A stretch of 64,000 bases of DNA from Roseomonas aeriglobus (GTDB lineage: Bacteria; Pseudomonadota; Alphaproteobacteria; Sphingomonadales; Sphingomonadaceae). The translations under genes were made by a program, and so were the position numbers. The DNA lies in contig JAFHKN010000002.1 in assembly GCA_016937575.1 (NCBI GenBank), positions 2,666,001-2,730,000 of the forward strand. The letters run 5' to 3'. The notes under the pieces are model-generated. The model did not search any database. It saw only the letters and a program-made list of their open reading frames with translations, and was not told the DNA's origin. Position 1 is the stretch's first letter; each line of letters opens with the position of its first letter. Positions 24,506-35,112 of this stretch are shown one piece after another.

Positions 24506-25555
24506 TCAGTCCGCTTCATCAAGGCGGGCCAACGCCCATTCCGCCGCCTCCGCGACCACCGCATCCTCATCTACCAGCAATCGCCGGAGCGGCGCGATCA
24601 GCGCGGCGTCCCCCGAATTTCCTGCCGCGATCGCAGCGTTGCGCACCATTCGCCCGCGCCCGATCCGCTTGATCGGCGAGCCTGCAAACACCTGCCGAAA
24701 CCCTGCGTCATCCAGGGCGAGCAGGTCGGCCAGCCGCGGCGCCATCAACTCCGCGCGTGGCTGGAATGCCATGTTCGCCCGTGCCGCGGCGGCGAATTTG
24801 TTCCACGGACAGACCGCCAGGCAATCGTCGCAGCCGTAGATGCGATTGCCGATACCGACCCGAAACTCTTCCGGAATCGGCCCCTTATGCTCGATCGTCA
24901 GGTAGGAGATGCAGCGCCGCGCATCGAGGCGATAGGGCGCGGGAAAGGCGTCGGTCGGGCAGGCCCGCTGGCACGCGTCGCACGACCCACAAGCGTCGCG
25001 CCCGGGCGAATCTGGCGTCAGGTCGAGCGTGGTGTAGATCGCGCCCAGGAACAGCCAGCTGCCGTCGGTCCGACTGACGAGGTTGGTGTGCTTGCCCTGC
25101 CAGCCGAGCCCCGCCGCCTCGGCCAGCGGCTTTTCCATTACCGGCGCGGTATCGACGAAGACCTTCAGCTCGCCCGGCGCCTGGTCGACCAGCCAGCGCC
25201 CCAGCGCCTTCAGCGCGCGCTTCACGACGTCGTGATAGTCGCCACCTTGCGCGTGCACCGAAATCCGCCCGCGATCCCCCACGCCGTCGAGCGCCAGCGG
25301 GTCGCGGCCGGGCGCGTAGCTCATGCCGAGCGCAATGACGCTCTTCACCTCCGGCCACAGGCCAGCGGGGCTTTCACGGTGATGGGCGCGTTCCTCCATC
25401 CAGATCATCGACCCGTGCGCGCCATCCGCCAGCCATTCGCGCAGGCGAGCGGCCGAGCGCGGCGCGGCATCGGCGCGCGCGATCCCTGTGGCGGCAAAGC
25501 CCAGCTCCGCCGCCTTTTCCTTTAATCTCTGTTCGATCGGCTTGTCTTGGCGCAC
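24506..25555 (-). CDS. queG: Epoxyqueuosine reductase
   Basis: 349 aa. The N-terminal cobalamin-binding domain includes [31 protein letters not shown] and [27 protein letters not shown]. Two 4Fe-4S motifs follow, [12 protein letters not shown] and [11 protein letters not shown], and a C-terminal HEAT-like tail ([21 protein letters not shown]) binds tRNA. The enzyme reduces epoxyqueuosine to queuosine at the tRNA wobble position, the last step of the pathway. It is monocistronic here and divergent from the ABC-2 exporter. Family length and all motifs fit well. Confidence 0.95.
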   Translation of the reverse strand: MRQDKPIEQRLKEKAAELGFAATGIARADAAPRSAARLREWLADGAHGSMIWMEERAHHRESPAGLWPEVKSVIALGMSYAPGRDPLALDGVGDRGRISVHAQGGDYHDVVKRALKALGRWLVDQAPGELKVFVDTAPVMEKPLAEAAGLGWQGKHTNLVSRTDGSWLFLGAIYTTLDLTPDSPGRDACGSCDACQRACPTDAFPAPYRLDARRCISYLTIEHKGPIPEEFRVGIGNRIYGCDDCLAVCPWNKFAAAARANMAFQPRAELMAPRLADLLALDDAGFRQVFAGSPIKRIGRGRMVRNAAIAAGNSGDAALIAPLRRLLVDEDAVVAEAAEWALARLDEAD

Positions 25556-25649
25556 ATCGGCCCGCTACCACGTCGGGCAAGCATCATCACCCCCGCCGTT
25601 CGTGTCGAGCATCGTCGAGACATGGGTCAAGGGGGCGGATACTGCCAAC

Positions 25650-25671
25650 GTCCCTCGACTTCGCTCGGGAC
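25650..25671. repeat. Short palindrome before the ABC exporter
   Basis: GTCCCTCGACTTCGCTCGGG followed by AC is a near-perfect hairpin, continuing into CGAACGGG. The related GACTTCG/TCGGG hairpin is a common genomic repeat type. It lies between queG and the ATPase start. Confidence 0.6.
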
Positions 25672-25693
25672 GAACGGGTTGGGGGGAAGCAGG

Positions 25694-26607
<914 letters not shown>

Positions 26608-26611
<4 letters not shown>

Positions 26612-27861
26612 ACAAGTCCGTTCGTCAGACGATGACCGTCGCCCGGCGCGATTTCATCGCGACCGTGTTTACGCCGACCTTCCTCATCTTTCTTCTCGCA
26701 CCGCTCATCATGATGAGCTTCGGCGCGATCGGGGGCATGGGCGCCGCGACGATGGCGGGCAGTTCGGTCGGCAAGATGCGCGTTGCGGTCGTCGCCGACC
26801 CCGCGACCTGGAAGACGATGCAGGACACCGATGCTCGGCTGCGCCCGATGTTCCGCAAAAGCGAGGCGCCGCCGCAGCTGATCCTGGCATCGCCAAATGG
26901 CGATCCGGCAGCGCGCGCGAACGAGACGATGCGCCGCCGCGACGTCGAAGTGACGGCGACATTGTACGGCCCGCTCGACAAGCCGACGATCCTCTACGCC
27001 GTCAATGCCGGCCGCAGTGCATCCTATCTCGCCGCGCTGGCGGATGCGACGCTGCGCACCGAACGGACCGGCACCGCCCCGCTGAGCACCGCGACCAAGG
27101 TCGCGTTCAAGCCTGACGCCCAGCGTACCACGATCAGCGGATCGAATCAGGCGGCGTTCTTCGCGGTGTTCGGGCTGTTCATCCTGACGCTGATGCTGGC
27201 GGGGCAAGCGGTCGGCACGATGGCGGAGGAGCGGTCGAACAAGGTCATCGAGATCCTCGCCGCCGCGGTGCCGCTGGAAAGCGTGTTTCTGGGCAAGTTG
27301 ATCGGCATGTTCGGCGTCGCCATCCTGTTCGTCGCCTTCTGGGGGACGATCGTCGTCAACGTCGGGCAGATGCTGCCCGCGGGCCTGGCGCGCGCGTTTG
27401 CCGACGTCGGGCCGGCGGTGGGGCCGGTGTTCCCGCTGCTGTTCTTCGCCTATTTCACCATGGCCTATCTGCTGCTCGGCGCGGTGTTCCTCGGCATCGG
27501 CGCGCAGGCGAGCACCCCGCGCGAAATCCAGATGCTGTCGTTGCCGATCACCATCTTCCAGGTGGCGATGTTCGGGTTGAGCCAGGCGGCCGCTTCGCAG
27601 CCCGATTCGATGCTGGCGCGGATCGCCGAGATCCTGCCGTTCAGCTCGCCCTTCGCAATGGCGGCGCGCGCGGCCAATCGGCCGGAGCTGTGGCCGCATC
27701 TGCTGGCGCTTGGCTGGCAGGCGCTGTGGGTCGCCCTGACGGTATGGCTCGGCGCGCGACTGTTCCGGCGTGGCGTGCTGCAATCGGGCAGCCCGGCGTT
27801 CTGGAAGCGGAAGAAGACGGCAAAGGTGCTCGATCGCGGCGGCGCCATCCCGGGCCTGTGA
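26608..27861 (+). CDS. ABC-2 type transporter permease (NatB-like)
   Basis: 417 aa. A first helix near the N-terminus (FLIFLLAPLIMMSFGAIGGM) is followed by a large extracytoplasmic domain of ~150 residues and then five or so helices, beginning FFAVFGLFILTLMLAGQAVGTM and with the conserved EERSNKVIEILAAAVPLESVFLGKL cytoplasmic coupling segment. This is the ABC2_membrane_3/NatB architecture. It overlaps its ATPase gene by 4 bp. It probably exports a substrate across the inner membrane; no specificity motif is recognisable. Confidence 0.88.
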
Positions 27862-27963
27862 TGCCAACGTGCTCCCGCGCCGGCGGGCGCCTAGGCTGAC
27901 CACGTATATCGCCTGGCGGCTCCGGGCTCCCGCCTCCGCGGGAGCATGGCTGCCCCTATTCAC

Positions 27964-28055
27964 GTCATCCCGCGGAGGCGGGGATACATTCTCGCTGGCG
28001 CTCGTGAGACTAAAGACGTTCAGCGACTATTGATCCCCGCCTTCGTGGGGATGAC
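27964..28055. repeat. Palindromic element, family A, copy 4
   Basis: 92 bp from GTCATCCCGCGGAGGCGGGG to CCCCGCCTTCGTGGGGATGAC with GTGAGACTAAAGACGTTCAGC inside. It lies between the ABC permease and msrB. Confidence 0.85.
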
Positions 28056-28124
28056 GACGGAGAGCTGAGGACGGTATCGCACCGCCCTCTACCCGCGTCC
28101 GTCGTGCCTCCCTACATCCGCTGC

Positions 28125-28595
28125 ATGCTTACCACTCGCCGCTCCCTGCTCGCCGCCGCCGGCATCGCGCCGGCCGTTGCCGCCTGGCCTGCTATCGCCA
28201 AATATGAAGTCACGCTCAACGATGCCGAGTGGCGCAAGAAGCTGTCGCCTGCCGCCTACCGCGTGCTGCGCCAGCAGGATACCGAGCGGCCGTTCACCAG
28301 CCCGCTCAACAAGGAGCATCGCTCGGGCATCTTCAGTTGCGCGGGGTGCGCGCTGCCGTTGTTCACGTCGAAGACGAAGTTCGAGAGCGGCACCGGCTGG
28401 CCGAGCTTCTGGGCGCCCTTGCGGGCCGCGGTTGCGACGACGACCGACCGGACCTTGGGAATGGAGCGGGTGGAGGTGCATTGCCGGCGCTGTGGCGGGC
28501 ATCTGGGTCATGTCTTCGACGACGGGCCGAAACCGACCGGAAAGCGATACTGCATGAACGGCGTGGCGATGACCTTCACGCCGCGCGCGCTGTAG
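28125..28595 (+). CDS. msrB: Peptide-methionine (R)-S-oxide reductase, Tat-exported
   Basis: 156 aa from ATG 28125. The N-terminus TTRRSLLAAAG is a twin-arginine export signal, followed by a hydrophobic stretch ending near AIAKYE, so this MsrB should act in the periplasm. Zinc-binding cysteines are C72/C75 (CAGC) and C120/C123 (CRRC); the catalytic cysteine is C143 in RYCMNGVA, with FESGTGWPSF the substrate pocket. It reduces methionine-R-sulfoxide in proteins. No msrA lies nearby. An upstream ATG at 28104 would put seven residues before the Tat motif and is less likely. A Tat-exported MsrB is less common than a cytoplasmic one. Confidence 0.92.
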   Translation: MLTTRRSLLAAAGIAPAVAAWPAIAKYEVTLNDAEWRKKLSPAAYRVLRQQDTERPFTSPLNKEHRSGIFSCAGCALPLFTSKTKFESGTGWPSFWAPLRAAVATTTDRTLGMERVEVHCRRCGGHLGHVFDDGPKPTGKRYCMNGVAMTFTPRAL

Positions 28596-28638
28596 GCGAT
28601 CCTCTCCGGGCGCCGCCTCACCGGGCGGTCGCCGACGA

Positions 28639-29196
28639 TTATTCCAGGTTCAGCGAGAAGGCCGCAGCGCGGCTGGTCGGGGCGACCGGCACCGGCGTCA
28701 CCGCGGCGATCGTGACCTTCGGCAGGGCGATCTCTTCGGACTGCGGGGCGCCATTCGCATAGATGAAGCCGTTGACCGGGTAGCTCGACGTGCCGAGGCC
28801 GCCGTTCGAAGCGAACCACACCTTCACGCGGCTCCAATCGCCCTTGTCCGACACATCGACCGCGCGGACATCGGTTTCGACGCCGCCGCGGCGCGACCAA
28901 TTGGCATGGGTCAGCAAGACTTCGCGATCGCTCACCACCTTGGACACCATCGCGACATGGCCGAAGCGCATCTTGGCCGTCGCCGCGAAGGACATGACCG
29001 CGCCCTTCTTCGGCGCGGCACCGCGGTCGTACTTGCCGGCAGCCTGGTGCCACCAGGTCAGCGCGTTGCCGCGAATATCGATGCCCGAGATCATGCGAGC
29101 GAAGGGCGCGCACTGCCAGAATTTGGCCTCGGCCTTCGGAGCCGCGATCGTCAGGGTCATCAGCGCGGCGGCAACCGCGACGAAACGAGCGAACAT
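28639..29196 (-). CDS. Secreted CHAP-domain amidase/peptidase
   Basis: 185 aa from ATG 29196 (MFARFVAVAAAL), with a Sec signal peptide cleaved near AAPKAEA. The mature part has the CHAP pattern: cysteine in FWQCAPFARMISG, histidine in FGHVAMVSKV and the polar residue in HANWSRRGG. CHAP enzymes cleave peptidoglycan or other amide bonds in the cell envelope. The C-terminal ~40 residues (IALPKVTIAAVTPVPVAPTSR) form a flexible tail. It is convergent with msrB and divergent from the TSUP gene. Whether it is hydrolytic or inactive cannot be said. Confidence 0.88.
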   Translation of the reverse strand: MFARFVAVAAALMTLTIAAPKAEAKFWQCAPFARMISGIDIRGNALTWWHQAAGKYDRGAAPKKGAVMSFAATAKMRFGHVAMVSKVVSDREVLLTHANWSRRGGVETDVRAVDVSDKGDWSRVKVWFASNGGLGTSSYPVNGFIYANGAPQSEEIALPKVTIAAVTPVPVAPTSRAAAFSLNLE

Positions 29197-29431
29197 TGGT
29201 GTGAAGACCCCCCGGTCCCGCTGGAAAACTTCGATGACCCCCACTTAACCGTCGCCGCGACTCAACCAAGCGCCGGGCGGCGAATTGCCAGCGTTTCCCG
29301 ACGAGTTGAAAGAGGTTCCGCGACGTCGTTCAGCTCATCGGCGGGAGGGCTCGGTTCACCGCACCATGCGCGACGAATCGACGTGCGACACGGGGTTCGC
29401 GCGTCGCAAATTTGCCGCTATCCCTGCCGAT

Positions 29432-30346
29432 GTGGACCTGTATCTGCCCATCGCGAACCTGTCGGTGAATGCCATCGTCATCGTCCTGCTGGGCGGGGGC
29501 GTCGGCCTGCTGTCGGGCATGTTCGGGGTCGGCGGCGGGTTCCTGACGACGCCGCTGCTGATCGTCTACGGCATCCCGCCGACCGTCGCCGCCGCGTCCG
29601 CCGCCAGCCAGGTGACCGGGGCCAGCGTATCGGGCGCGATGGCGCATTTCCGGCGCGGCGGGGTCGATACGCGGATGGGCACGGTGCTGGTCGGCGGCGG
29701 GATATTGGGGTCGATCGCGGGAGCGGGCGTATTCCGCCTGCTTCAGGCGAGCGGGCAGATCGATACGGCCATCGCCATCCTCTACGTCCTGCTGCTCGGG
29801 TCGATCGGCGGCCTGATGCTGCGCGAGGCGCTGGGCGCGATCGGTGCGGTCCGCTCCGGGCGCCCGCCCAAAGCCCGCAAGCGCCGCCACCACCCGCTCG
29901 TCGCTGCGCTCCCCTTGCGCTACCGGTTCTACGCATCGGGTCTGTACATCTCGCCGCTCGCGCCGCTGCTGCTGGGGTTCGTCGTCGGGATGCTGACGGT
30001 CCTGCTGGGGGTCGGCGGCGGGTTCATCCTGGTGCCGGCGATGCTCTATCTGCTCGGCATGTCGACGCAGGTCGTCGTCGGCACGTCGCTGTTCCAGATC
30101 GTGTTCGTCACTGCGGCCGCAACCCTGGTCCATGCGCTGACCACCAAGGCGGTCGACGTCGTGCTTGCCGCGCTGCTGCTGCTGGGATCGGTCGCCGGGG
30201 CGCAGGTCGGCGCCCGCTTCGCGCAGAAGATGAAGCCCGAATATCTTCGCCTGGCTCTGGCGATCATGGTCCTGCTCGTCGCCGTGCGGATGCTGCTGGG
30301 CCTCGCATGGCGGCCTGACGAAATCTACACGATATCGATGTCGTGA
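29432..30346 (+). CDS. TSUP family sulfite/sulfonate-type exporter (TauE/SafE)
   Basis: 304 aa from GTG 29432 (VDLYLPIANLSVN), chosen because homologues begin like this; the frame is open 49 codons further upstream. Two repeated halves each carry the TSUP motif: GVGLLSGMFGVGGGFLTTPLL and GMLTVLLGVGGGFILVPAML. Eight or so membrane helices are visible. TSUP proteins export sulfite or organosulfonates, or move other small anions. The next gene (TIGR02186 protein) overlaps its stop; this pair is conserved across alphaproteobacteria, suggesting a shared transport function of unknown substrate. Confidence 0.9.
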   Translation: MDLYLPIANLSVNAIVIVLLGGGVGLLSGMFGVGGGFLTTPLLIVYGIPPTVAAASAASQVTGASVSGAMAHFRRGGVDTRMGTVLVGGGILGSIAGAGVFRLLQASGQIDTAIAILYVLLLGSIGGLMLREALGAIGAVRSGRPPKARKRRHHPLVAALPLRYRFYASGLYISPLAPLLLGFVVGMLTVLLGVGGGFILVPAMLYLLGMSTQVVVGTSLFQIVFVTAAATLVHALTTKAVDVVLAALLLLGSVAGAQVGARFAQKMKPEYLRLALAIMVLLVAVRMLLGLAWRPDEIYTISMS

Positions 30347-31101
30347 AGGCCTGGCTCCTCCTTCTCTTAGCGCCCCTGTTGCTCGGCGCCGCCAAGCCCG
30401 TGCTGGTGCCCGACGTGTCGCAGCGCGACATCGAGATCGCCTACTCCTTCACCGGTGCCGACCTGCTGCTGTTCGGCGCGATCCTCTATCCGCGCGGCGC
30501 CGCACCGGATCCTGCGCGACCAGCCGACATCGTCGTCGTGGTGAAGGGCCCGGCCCAGTCGATCCTGGTGCGCGAGAAGGAAAAGGTCGCCGGCATCTGG
30601 GTGAATGCGGAACGGATGCGCTATCGCTCCGCCCCCGGCTTCTACGCCATCGCCTCGTCGCGACCGATCAACCGGATCGTCGATGAACGCACCCGCGCCA
30701 TCTACGAACTGGGTCTCGACAGCCTGCAATTGTCCCCCGCGAGCGGTGCGGTGGCCGACGATCAGGCGCGTTTCGATGCGGGGCTGGTCGATCTGCTGCG
30801 CCGCAACGGCCTGTATTACGAGGACGACAAGGCGGTCGAGATTACCGACGGCGTCCTGTACCGCGCGCATGTCCGCATTCCGGCGCGCGTGCCCGTCGGC
30901 CGCTTCACCGCCGAGACCTTCCTGATCCAGGACGGCCGGGTCCAGGCCGCAGCGGTGCGGCAGATCGATATCCGCAAATCGGGTTTCGAACGCTTCGTTG
31001 CTCAGTCGGCGGACGACCATGCCCTGCTCTACGGCCTGGTCGCGGTTGCCCTCTCGCTCGCCTTCGGCTGGGGCGCAGGAACCATCGCCCGCCGCGTTTG
31101 A
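30343..31101 (+). CDS. TIGR02186 family envelope protein
   Basis: 252 aa from GTG 30343, overlapping the TSUP gene (GTGA). An N-terminal signal peptide (LLLLLAPLLLGAAKP) is followed by a soluble domain starting VPDVSQRDIEIAYSFTGADLLLFGAI and containing DIVVVVKGP and VAGIWVNAERMRY, and a single C-terminal helix (LLYGLVAVALSLAFGWGAG). This matches TIGR02186, a family of unknown function almost always next to a TSUP transporter. The bulk of the protein should be periplasmic, anchored in the inner membrane. It is probably an accessory to the transporter. Confidence 0.88.
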   Translation: MKAWLLLLLAPLLLGAAKPVLVPDVSQRDIEIAYSFTGADLLLFGAILYPRGAAPDPARPADIVVVVKGPAQSILVREKEKVAGIWVNAERMRYRSAPGFYAIASSRPINRIVDERTRAIYELGLDSLQLSPASGAVADDQARFDAGLVDLLRRNGLYYEDDKAVEITDGVLYRAHVRIPARVPVGRFTAETFLIQDGRVQAAAVRQIDIRKSGFERFVAQSADDHALLYGLVAVALSLAFGWGAGTIARRV

Positions 31102-31197
31102 TACCCGATCCGACGGTTTTCAGGCACTTGGGCGCCATACCGAACGCGATGTTAACCCTTTTGCGCGCAAGACCGGGACTGCAACAGGGGATTTCGA

Positions 31198-32880
31198 ATG
31201 GCGGACACATGGGAACGGCGCGGCTTCGAAGGCGCTGAACCGGTGGCGAGCACCGGCGGCCGGCCGATCGAGGCAGCGCCGGCGTTGACCGAGATCGGCG
31301 CCGTCTTTGAAATCTCGGGCTCGTCGAGCCAGATCGTCCTCGACCTCGACTGTCTGGATGCTTTGGCCACCGACCCCGATCCCTCGATCGCCAGCGCCGG
31401 CCAGGTCGGCAGCCAGATCAAGATGCGCGTCGCTGGAACATGGCTGATCGCCAACGTCCGCTCGATGAAGCTGAGCGAGACCCATGGCGGCCGCGTTGTG
31501 GCGCAGGTCGATTTCCTGGGCGAAGGCGACCAGGAAAAGCTGACCGGAAAACTCTATCGCTTCCGCCGCGGCGTCACCCGCTTTCCGTCGCCAGGCACCC
31601 CGGTGTTCCCGGTATCGACCGCGGACATGAAGCAGATCTACGCCGCCGACGACCGTGCGCACATCGAATTCGGCAACGTCTATCCGACCAAGGACATTCG
31701 CGCCGCGCTCTATGTCGACGCGATGCTCGGCAAGCATTTCGCGCTGCTGGGATCGACCGGCACCGGCAAGTCGACTGCGGCGGCGTTGATCCTGCACCGC
31801 ATCTGCGAGCTCGCGCCGCAGGGCCACATCGTCATGATCGACCCGCACGGCGAATATGGCGCGGCGTTCCGCACGACCGGCGAAGTCTACGACGTCACCA
31901 ACCTGCAGATGCCGTACTGGCTGATGAATTTCGAAGAGCATTGCGAGGTCTTCGTCACCACCGCGGGCTCCGAACGGCAGATCGATGGCGACATTCTGGC
32001 CAAGTGCCTGCTCCAGGCCAAGGCCAAGAACCGGCTGGCGCAGGAATTCGGCAAGCTGACGGTCGATTCGCCGATTCCCTATCTGCTGAGCGACCTGCTC
32101 AACCTGATTCAGCTCGAAATGGGCAAGCTCGACCGCGCCGGCGACACCGCCCCCTATCTGCGATTGAAGACCAAGATCGAGGAAGTGAAGGGCGATCCGC
32201 GCTACGCCTTCATGTTCAGCGGCATGCTGGTCGCCGATACGATGGCGCAGTTCCTCGGCAAGATCTTCCGTCTGCCGGCCAATGGTCGGCCCATCTCGAT
32301 CATCGACGTGTCGGGCGTGCCGAACGAGATCACGTCCGTCGTCGTCGCGGTGCTGAGCCGCATGACCTTCGACTTCGCGATCTGGTCGCGCAACGAACCG
32401 CAGCGCCCGATCCTGCTCGTCTGCGAGGAAGCCCACCGCTACGTTCCCAACGAACGCAACGCCGACGGATCGTCGGTCGGTCGCATCCTGAGCCGCATCG
32501 CCAAGGAAGGCCGCAAATATGGCGTGTCGCTGGGCCTGATCACGCAGCGCCCGTCCGACCTGGCCGAAGGCGTATTGTCACAGTGCGGCACGATCCTGTC
32601 GATGCGCCTGAACAACGATCGCGACCAGGCCTATGTTCGCGCCGCGATGCCCGAGGGCGCCCGCGGATTCCTCGATTCGATTCCGGCGCTCAGGAACCGC
32701 GAGTGCATCGTCTGCGGCGAAGGCGTCGCGACGCCGATCCGCGTGCTGTTCGATACGCTCGACGAAGTGAAGCGGCCCGCGTCGGGCGACCCGATGTTCT
32801 CGCAGCTGTGGCGCCAGACGGGGGGTGAGGATGCGATCATTACCCGCACCGTGCGGCGGTGGCGGGCGCAGGGAAGGTAA
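31198..32880 (+). CDS. HerA-like DUF87 hexameric ATPase
   Basis: 560 aa. An N-terminal HAS-barrel-like beta domain (~30-130) precedes the FtsK/HerA-type ATPase core with Walker A GSTGTGKST at 185-193, HIVMIDPHGEYG, the DUF87 region and RPILLVCEEAHRYVPNE (Walker B), then the arginine-finger region SRIAKEGRKYGVSLGLITQRPS. HerA works as a DNA translocase with the nuclease NurA in archaea; no nurA-like gene is in the window. In sphingomonads and relatives this gene stands alone. Ribosome site CAGGGGA lies upstream. Likely DNA-acting, exact role unknown. Confidence 0.9.
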   Translation: MADTWERRGFEGAEPVASTGGRPIEAAPALTEIGAVFEISGSSSQIVLDLDCLDALATDPDPSIASAGQVGSQIKMRVAGTWLIANVRSMKLSETHGGRVVAQVDFLGEGDQEKLTGKLYRFRRGVTRFPSPGTPVFPVSTADMKQIYAADDRAHIEFGNVYPTKDIRAALYVDAMLGKHFALLGSTGTGKSTAAALILHRICELAPQGHIVMIDPHGEYGAAFRTTGEVYDVTNLQMPYWLMNFEEHCEVFVTTAGSERQIDGDILAKCLLQAKAKNRLAQEFGKLTVDSPIPYLLSDLLNLIQLEMGKLDRAGDTAPYLRLKTKIEEVKGDPRYAFMFSGMLVADTMAQFLGKIFRLPANGRPISIIDVSGVPNEITSVVVAVLSRMTFDFAIWSRNEPQRPILLVCEEAHRYVPNERNADGSSVGRILSRIAKEGRKYGVSLGLITQRPSDLAEGVLSQCGTILSMRLNNDRDQAYVRAAMPEGARGFLDSIPALRNRECIVCGEGVATPIRVLFDTLDEVKRPASGDPMFSQLWRQTGGEDAIITRTVRRWRAQGR

Positions 32881-33012
32881 GGCGCGGGCACCCTGCGATT
32901 GCAACAGCAATCGCAGGAGATGCCATGGCGGGCAGCGGCCCCGGCGCAGCCCGCTCCGTCTGACGGCGTGGCGAGTCCGCGATTCGCTCGCGCAAATCGC
33001 CGGCCGCCTTCG

Positions 33013-35112
33013 CTAGAATATCCCCAGAAACTTCTTCCGCTGTTCTTTCCGCTCGCCCTTCGTCCGCTTCCCGTCCTCCGACGTCGCGGTCGTGCCCCGC
33101 CCCACGTCGTCGCGCGGTTCGCCCTTGGTCGTGCGTTGCGCGCGGGCCGAGGCGCCGGCCAGGACCGGGCCGCAGTCGGCGGACTTGGCATCGCCCACGT
33201 CGACGAACGCCAGGATGCCGGCGAGCGGCGTAGCGACCACGGCCAGCCCCAGTCCTGCGCCCGCGCGGCCGACGAGTTCGGGGCTGATGACATCGAAGCC
33301 CGGCGACGCGAAGGTGCCGCCGATCCGCACCGGGGACTGGCCCGCGAACAGGCTGAACTTCTTCGAATCCGCGCGGAAGGCGAGGTCGATCGATTCGTTG
33401 CGGAACGAAAAGCCGCCACGGCCGAGCATCACGTTCTTCTGCGTATCGATCAGGATCGGGTCGGCCGCCGCCACGCCGCGGCGCACGGTGAAGCCGACGA
33501 GGCCACAGTTGATCCGCACCGGCTCCTTCAGCCGCCCTTCGAACATCTTCTGGACGAAGGTGCCAACGTCGAGTTCGCTCAGCTGGACATTGCGGGTCCA
33601 GAAGCTGCCTGCCGGCAGCACGAACGCGATCCGCCCGCGCGAGGTCGCCAGCGTGTCGTGGATCGTGTCGCCCCGCCCGTCGAGGTCGATCCGCCCGCGC
33701 ACGGTTCCGGTCGTCCCCGATTCCTCGACGCCCCACCCCGCCAGCAACCGCCCGAGCGGCGTCGGCGCGAGGCGGATGTCGTAACTCGCCGCGGTCGGTC
33801 GCTCTCGGGTATCGAACAGGATGTCCGACGCGACATTGCCGCGCGCCATCGCAAAGGTGAAGGGCGACAGCGCAAGACGCCCGCGATTGAGGTCGACCCG
33901 GACGCTGACGTCGCTGATCGGGATGCTGCGGGACCGCACCGTGCGGATCGTCCAGTCGACCTTCGCATCGAATCGCTGCATCGCCGCCACCGGGAAGGTC
34001 GCATCGGGCAGCAGCCGCGCCGGCGCCGCCCCCGTCTCCGCCGCCGCGGCGATCGCGCCCTTCGTCGCAACGGTATCGGGGTTGTAGCCGATGAACGGCG
34101 CGGCATCGACGATGTCGAGCCTGCGCGTGGCGAGGTCGGCGGTCATCAGAAGACGCTCGCCGCTGGCGTCCGCAGTGAATTTGCCGGACAGGTCGCTGTC
34201 GCCGAACGTCCCTCGCATCCCGGTGAAGGCATAGACGTCGCCCGACTTCACCATATTCGACGACAGGCGATAGTCGCGCGTCTCCGGGATGACGACGCCG
34301 ATGATGTTCAACAGCCGCGCCAGGTTCGGCCCGCGAGCGGTCGTGCGCAGTGGCACGTCCTCGATATCCGCTAGGCTCGGCAGCGTGCCGCCGACGGTGA
34401 TGACGTTGCCCGCCGCCCGCGCGCGCAGGATCAGCTGGTTGCGCCCGCGCGCCGCCGTCTCGTTCGGCGACAGCAGCGCGCCGGTGACGGTGAAGGGCGT
34501 CGCCCGCGCCACGCCGTCGCCGGAGAACCGCACCGAATCGTCGATCCGGGTGCCGGTGGAACGGACCGATTCGAATTTCAGATCGGTCAGCAGCTGGAGC
34601 TTCGCATCCTTGTACCGCAACGTCGTGCCGACGACGGTCGCGCGGTCGATGATCGGAAACTGGACAGGCTTCCCCTTGCTCTCGCTGAACGTCCAGGTGT
34701 TGGTACGATGCTGCGGATCCCACTCCAGGTCGATCGCGGCGTTGCGCAGATCGAGGAAGCGGGCGTGTTTGCGGCCAAAGATCAGCGAGAAAGGCGCGAT
34801 CCGCGTGTGGATCGAATCGGCGGCGAACAGATAGGGCCGGGTCGCATAGGACGGGTTGGAGATCGTCATCTCTTGCGCGACCAGCTTCAGGTCGAACGGA
34901 TCGAAATAGAGCTGGAAATCCCCGCCGACGCGCACCTCGCGGTTGGTCAGCCCGCCGACGACGCTCTCGAACGTCGGGCGCAGGAAACGGCCCTTGGTGA
35001 CGTAGAGGATGGTCCAGGCGAGCACGATCAGCCCGAGGTTCGAGACGAGCACCGACAGCGCAGCCGCAAGCGGTGCCCGGATCGGCAGACGGGGCGCTGT
35101 CGTATCGGCCAT
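33013..35112 (-). CDS. AsmA family protein
   Basis: 699 aa from ATG 35112 (MADTTAPRLP); an upstream ATG gives four more residues. A single N-terminal helix (ALSVLVSNLGLIVLAWTILYV) anchors it to the inner membrane, and the rest is a long periplasmic beta-rich domain ending in the AsmA C-terminal region (RGRIDLDGRGDTIHDTLATSRGRIAF, VQLSELDVGTFVQKMFEG). AsmA-like proteins bridge the periplasm and move phospholipids to the outer membrane. The basic C-terminal tail (GERKEQRKKFLGIF) and two tail cysteines are unremarkable. It is divergent from rpmI and ends 131 bp from herA. Confidence 0.88.
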   Translation of the reverse strand: MADTTAPRLPIRAPLAAALSVLVSNLGLIVLAWTILYVTKGRFLRPTFESVVGGLTNREVRVGGDFQLYFDPFDLKLVAQEMTISNPSYATRPYLFAADSIHTRIAPFSLIFGRKHARFLDLRNAAIDLEWDPQHRTNTWTFSESKGKPVQFPIIDRATVVGTTLRYKDAKLQLLTDLKFESVRSTGTRIDDSVRFSGDGVARATPFTVTGALLSPNETAARGRNQLILRARAAGNVITVGGTLPSLADIEDVPLRTTARGPNLARLLNIIGVVIPETRDYRLSSNMVKSGDVYAFTGMRGTFGDSDLSGKFTADASGERLLMTADLATRRLDIVDAAPFIGYNPDTVATKGAIAAAAETGAAPARLLPDATFPVAAMQRFDAKVDWTIRTVRSRSIPISDVSVRVDLNRGRLALSPFTFAMARGNVASDILFDTRERPTAASYDIRLAPTPLGRLLAGWGVEESGTTGTVRGRIDLDGRGDTIHDTLATSRGRIAFVLPAGSFWTRNVQLSELDVGTFVQKMFEGRLKEPVRINCGLVGFTVRRGVAAADPILIDTQKNVMLGRGGFSFRNESIDLAFRADSKKFSLFAGQSPVRIGGTFASPGFDVISPELVGRAGAGLGLAVVATPLAGILAFVDVGDAKSADCGPVLAGASARAQRTTKGEPRDDVGRGTTATSEDGKRTKGERKEQRKKFLGIF

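Noticed and set aside
32893..32916. CTGCGATTG/CAATCGCAG hairpin after herA as a terminator
   Set aside because: The stem is perfect but no T-run follows on either strand, so termination is not supported.
32840..34723. 627-codon minus-strand frame overlapping the AsmA gene in another frame
   Set aside because: Shadow frame; the AsmA frame has a membrane anchor and family motifs, this one has none.
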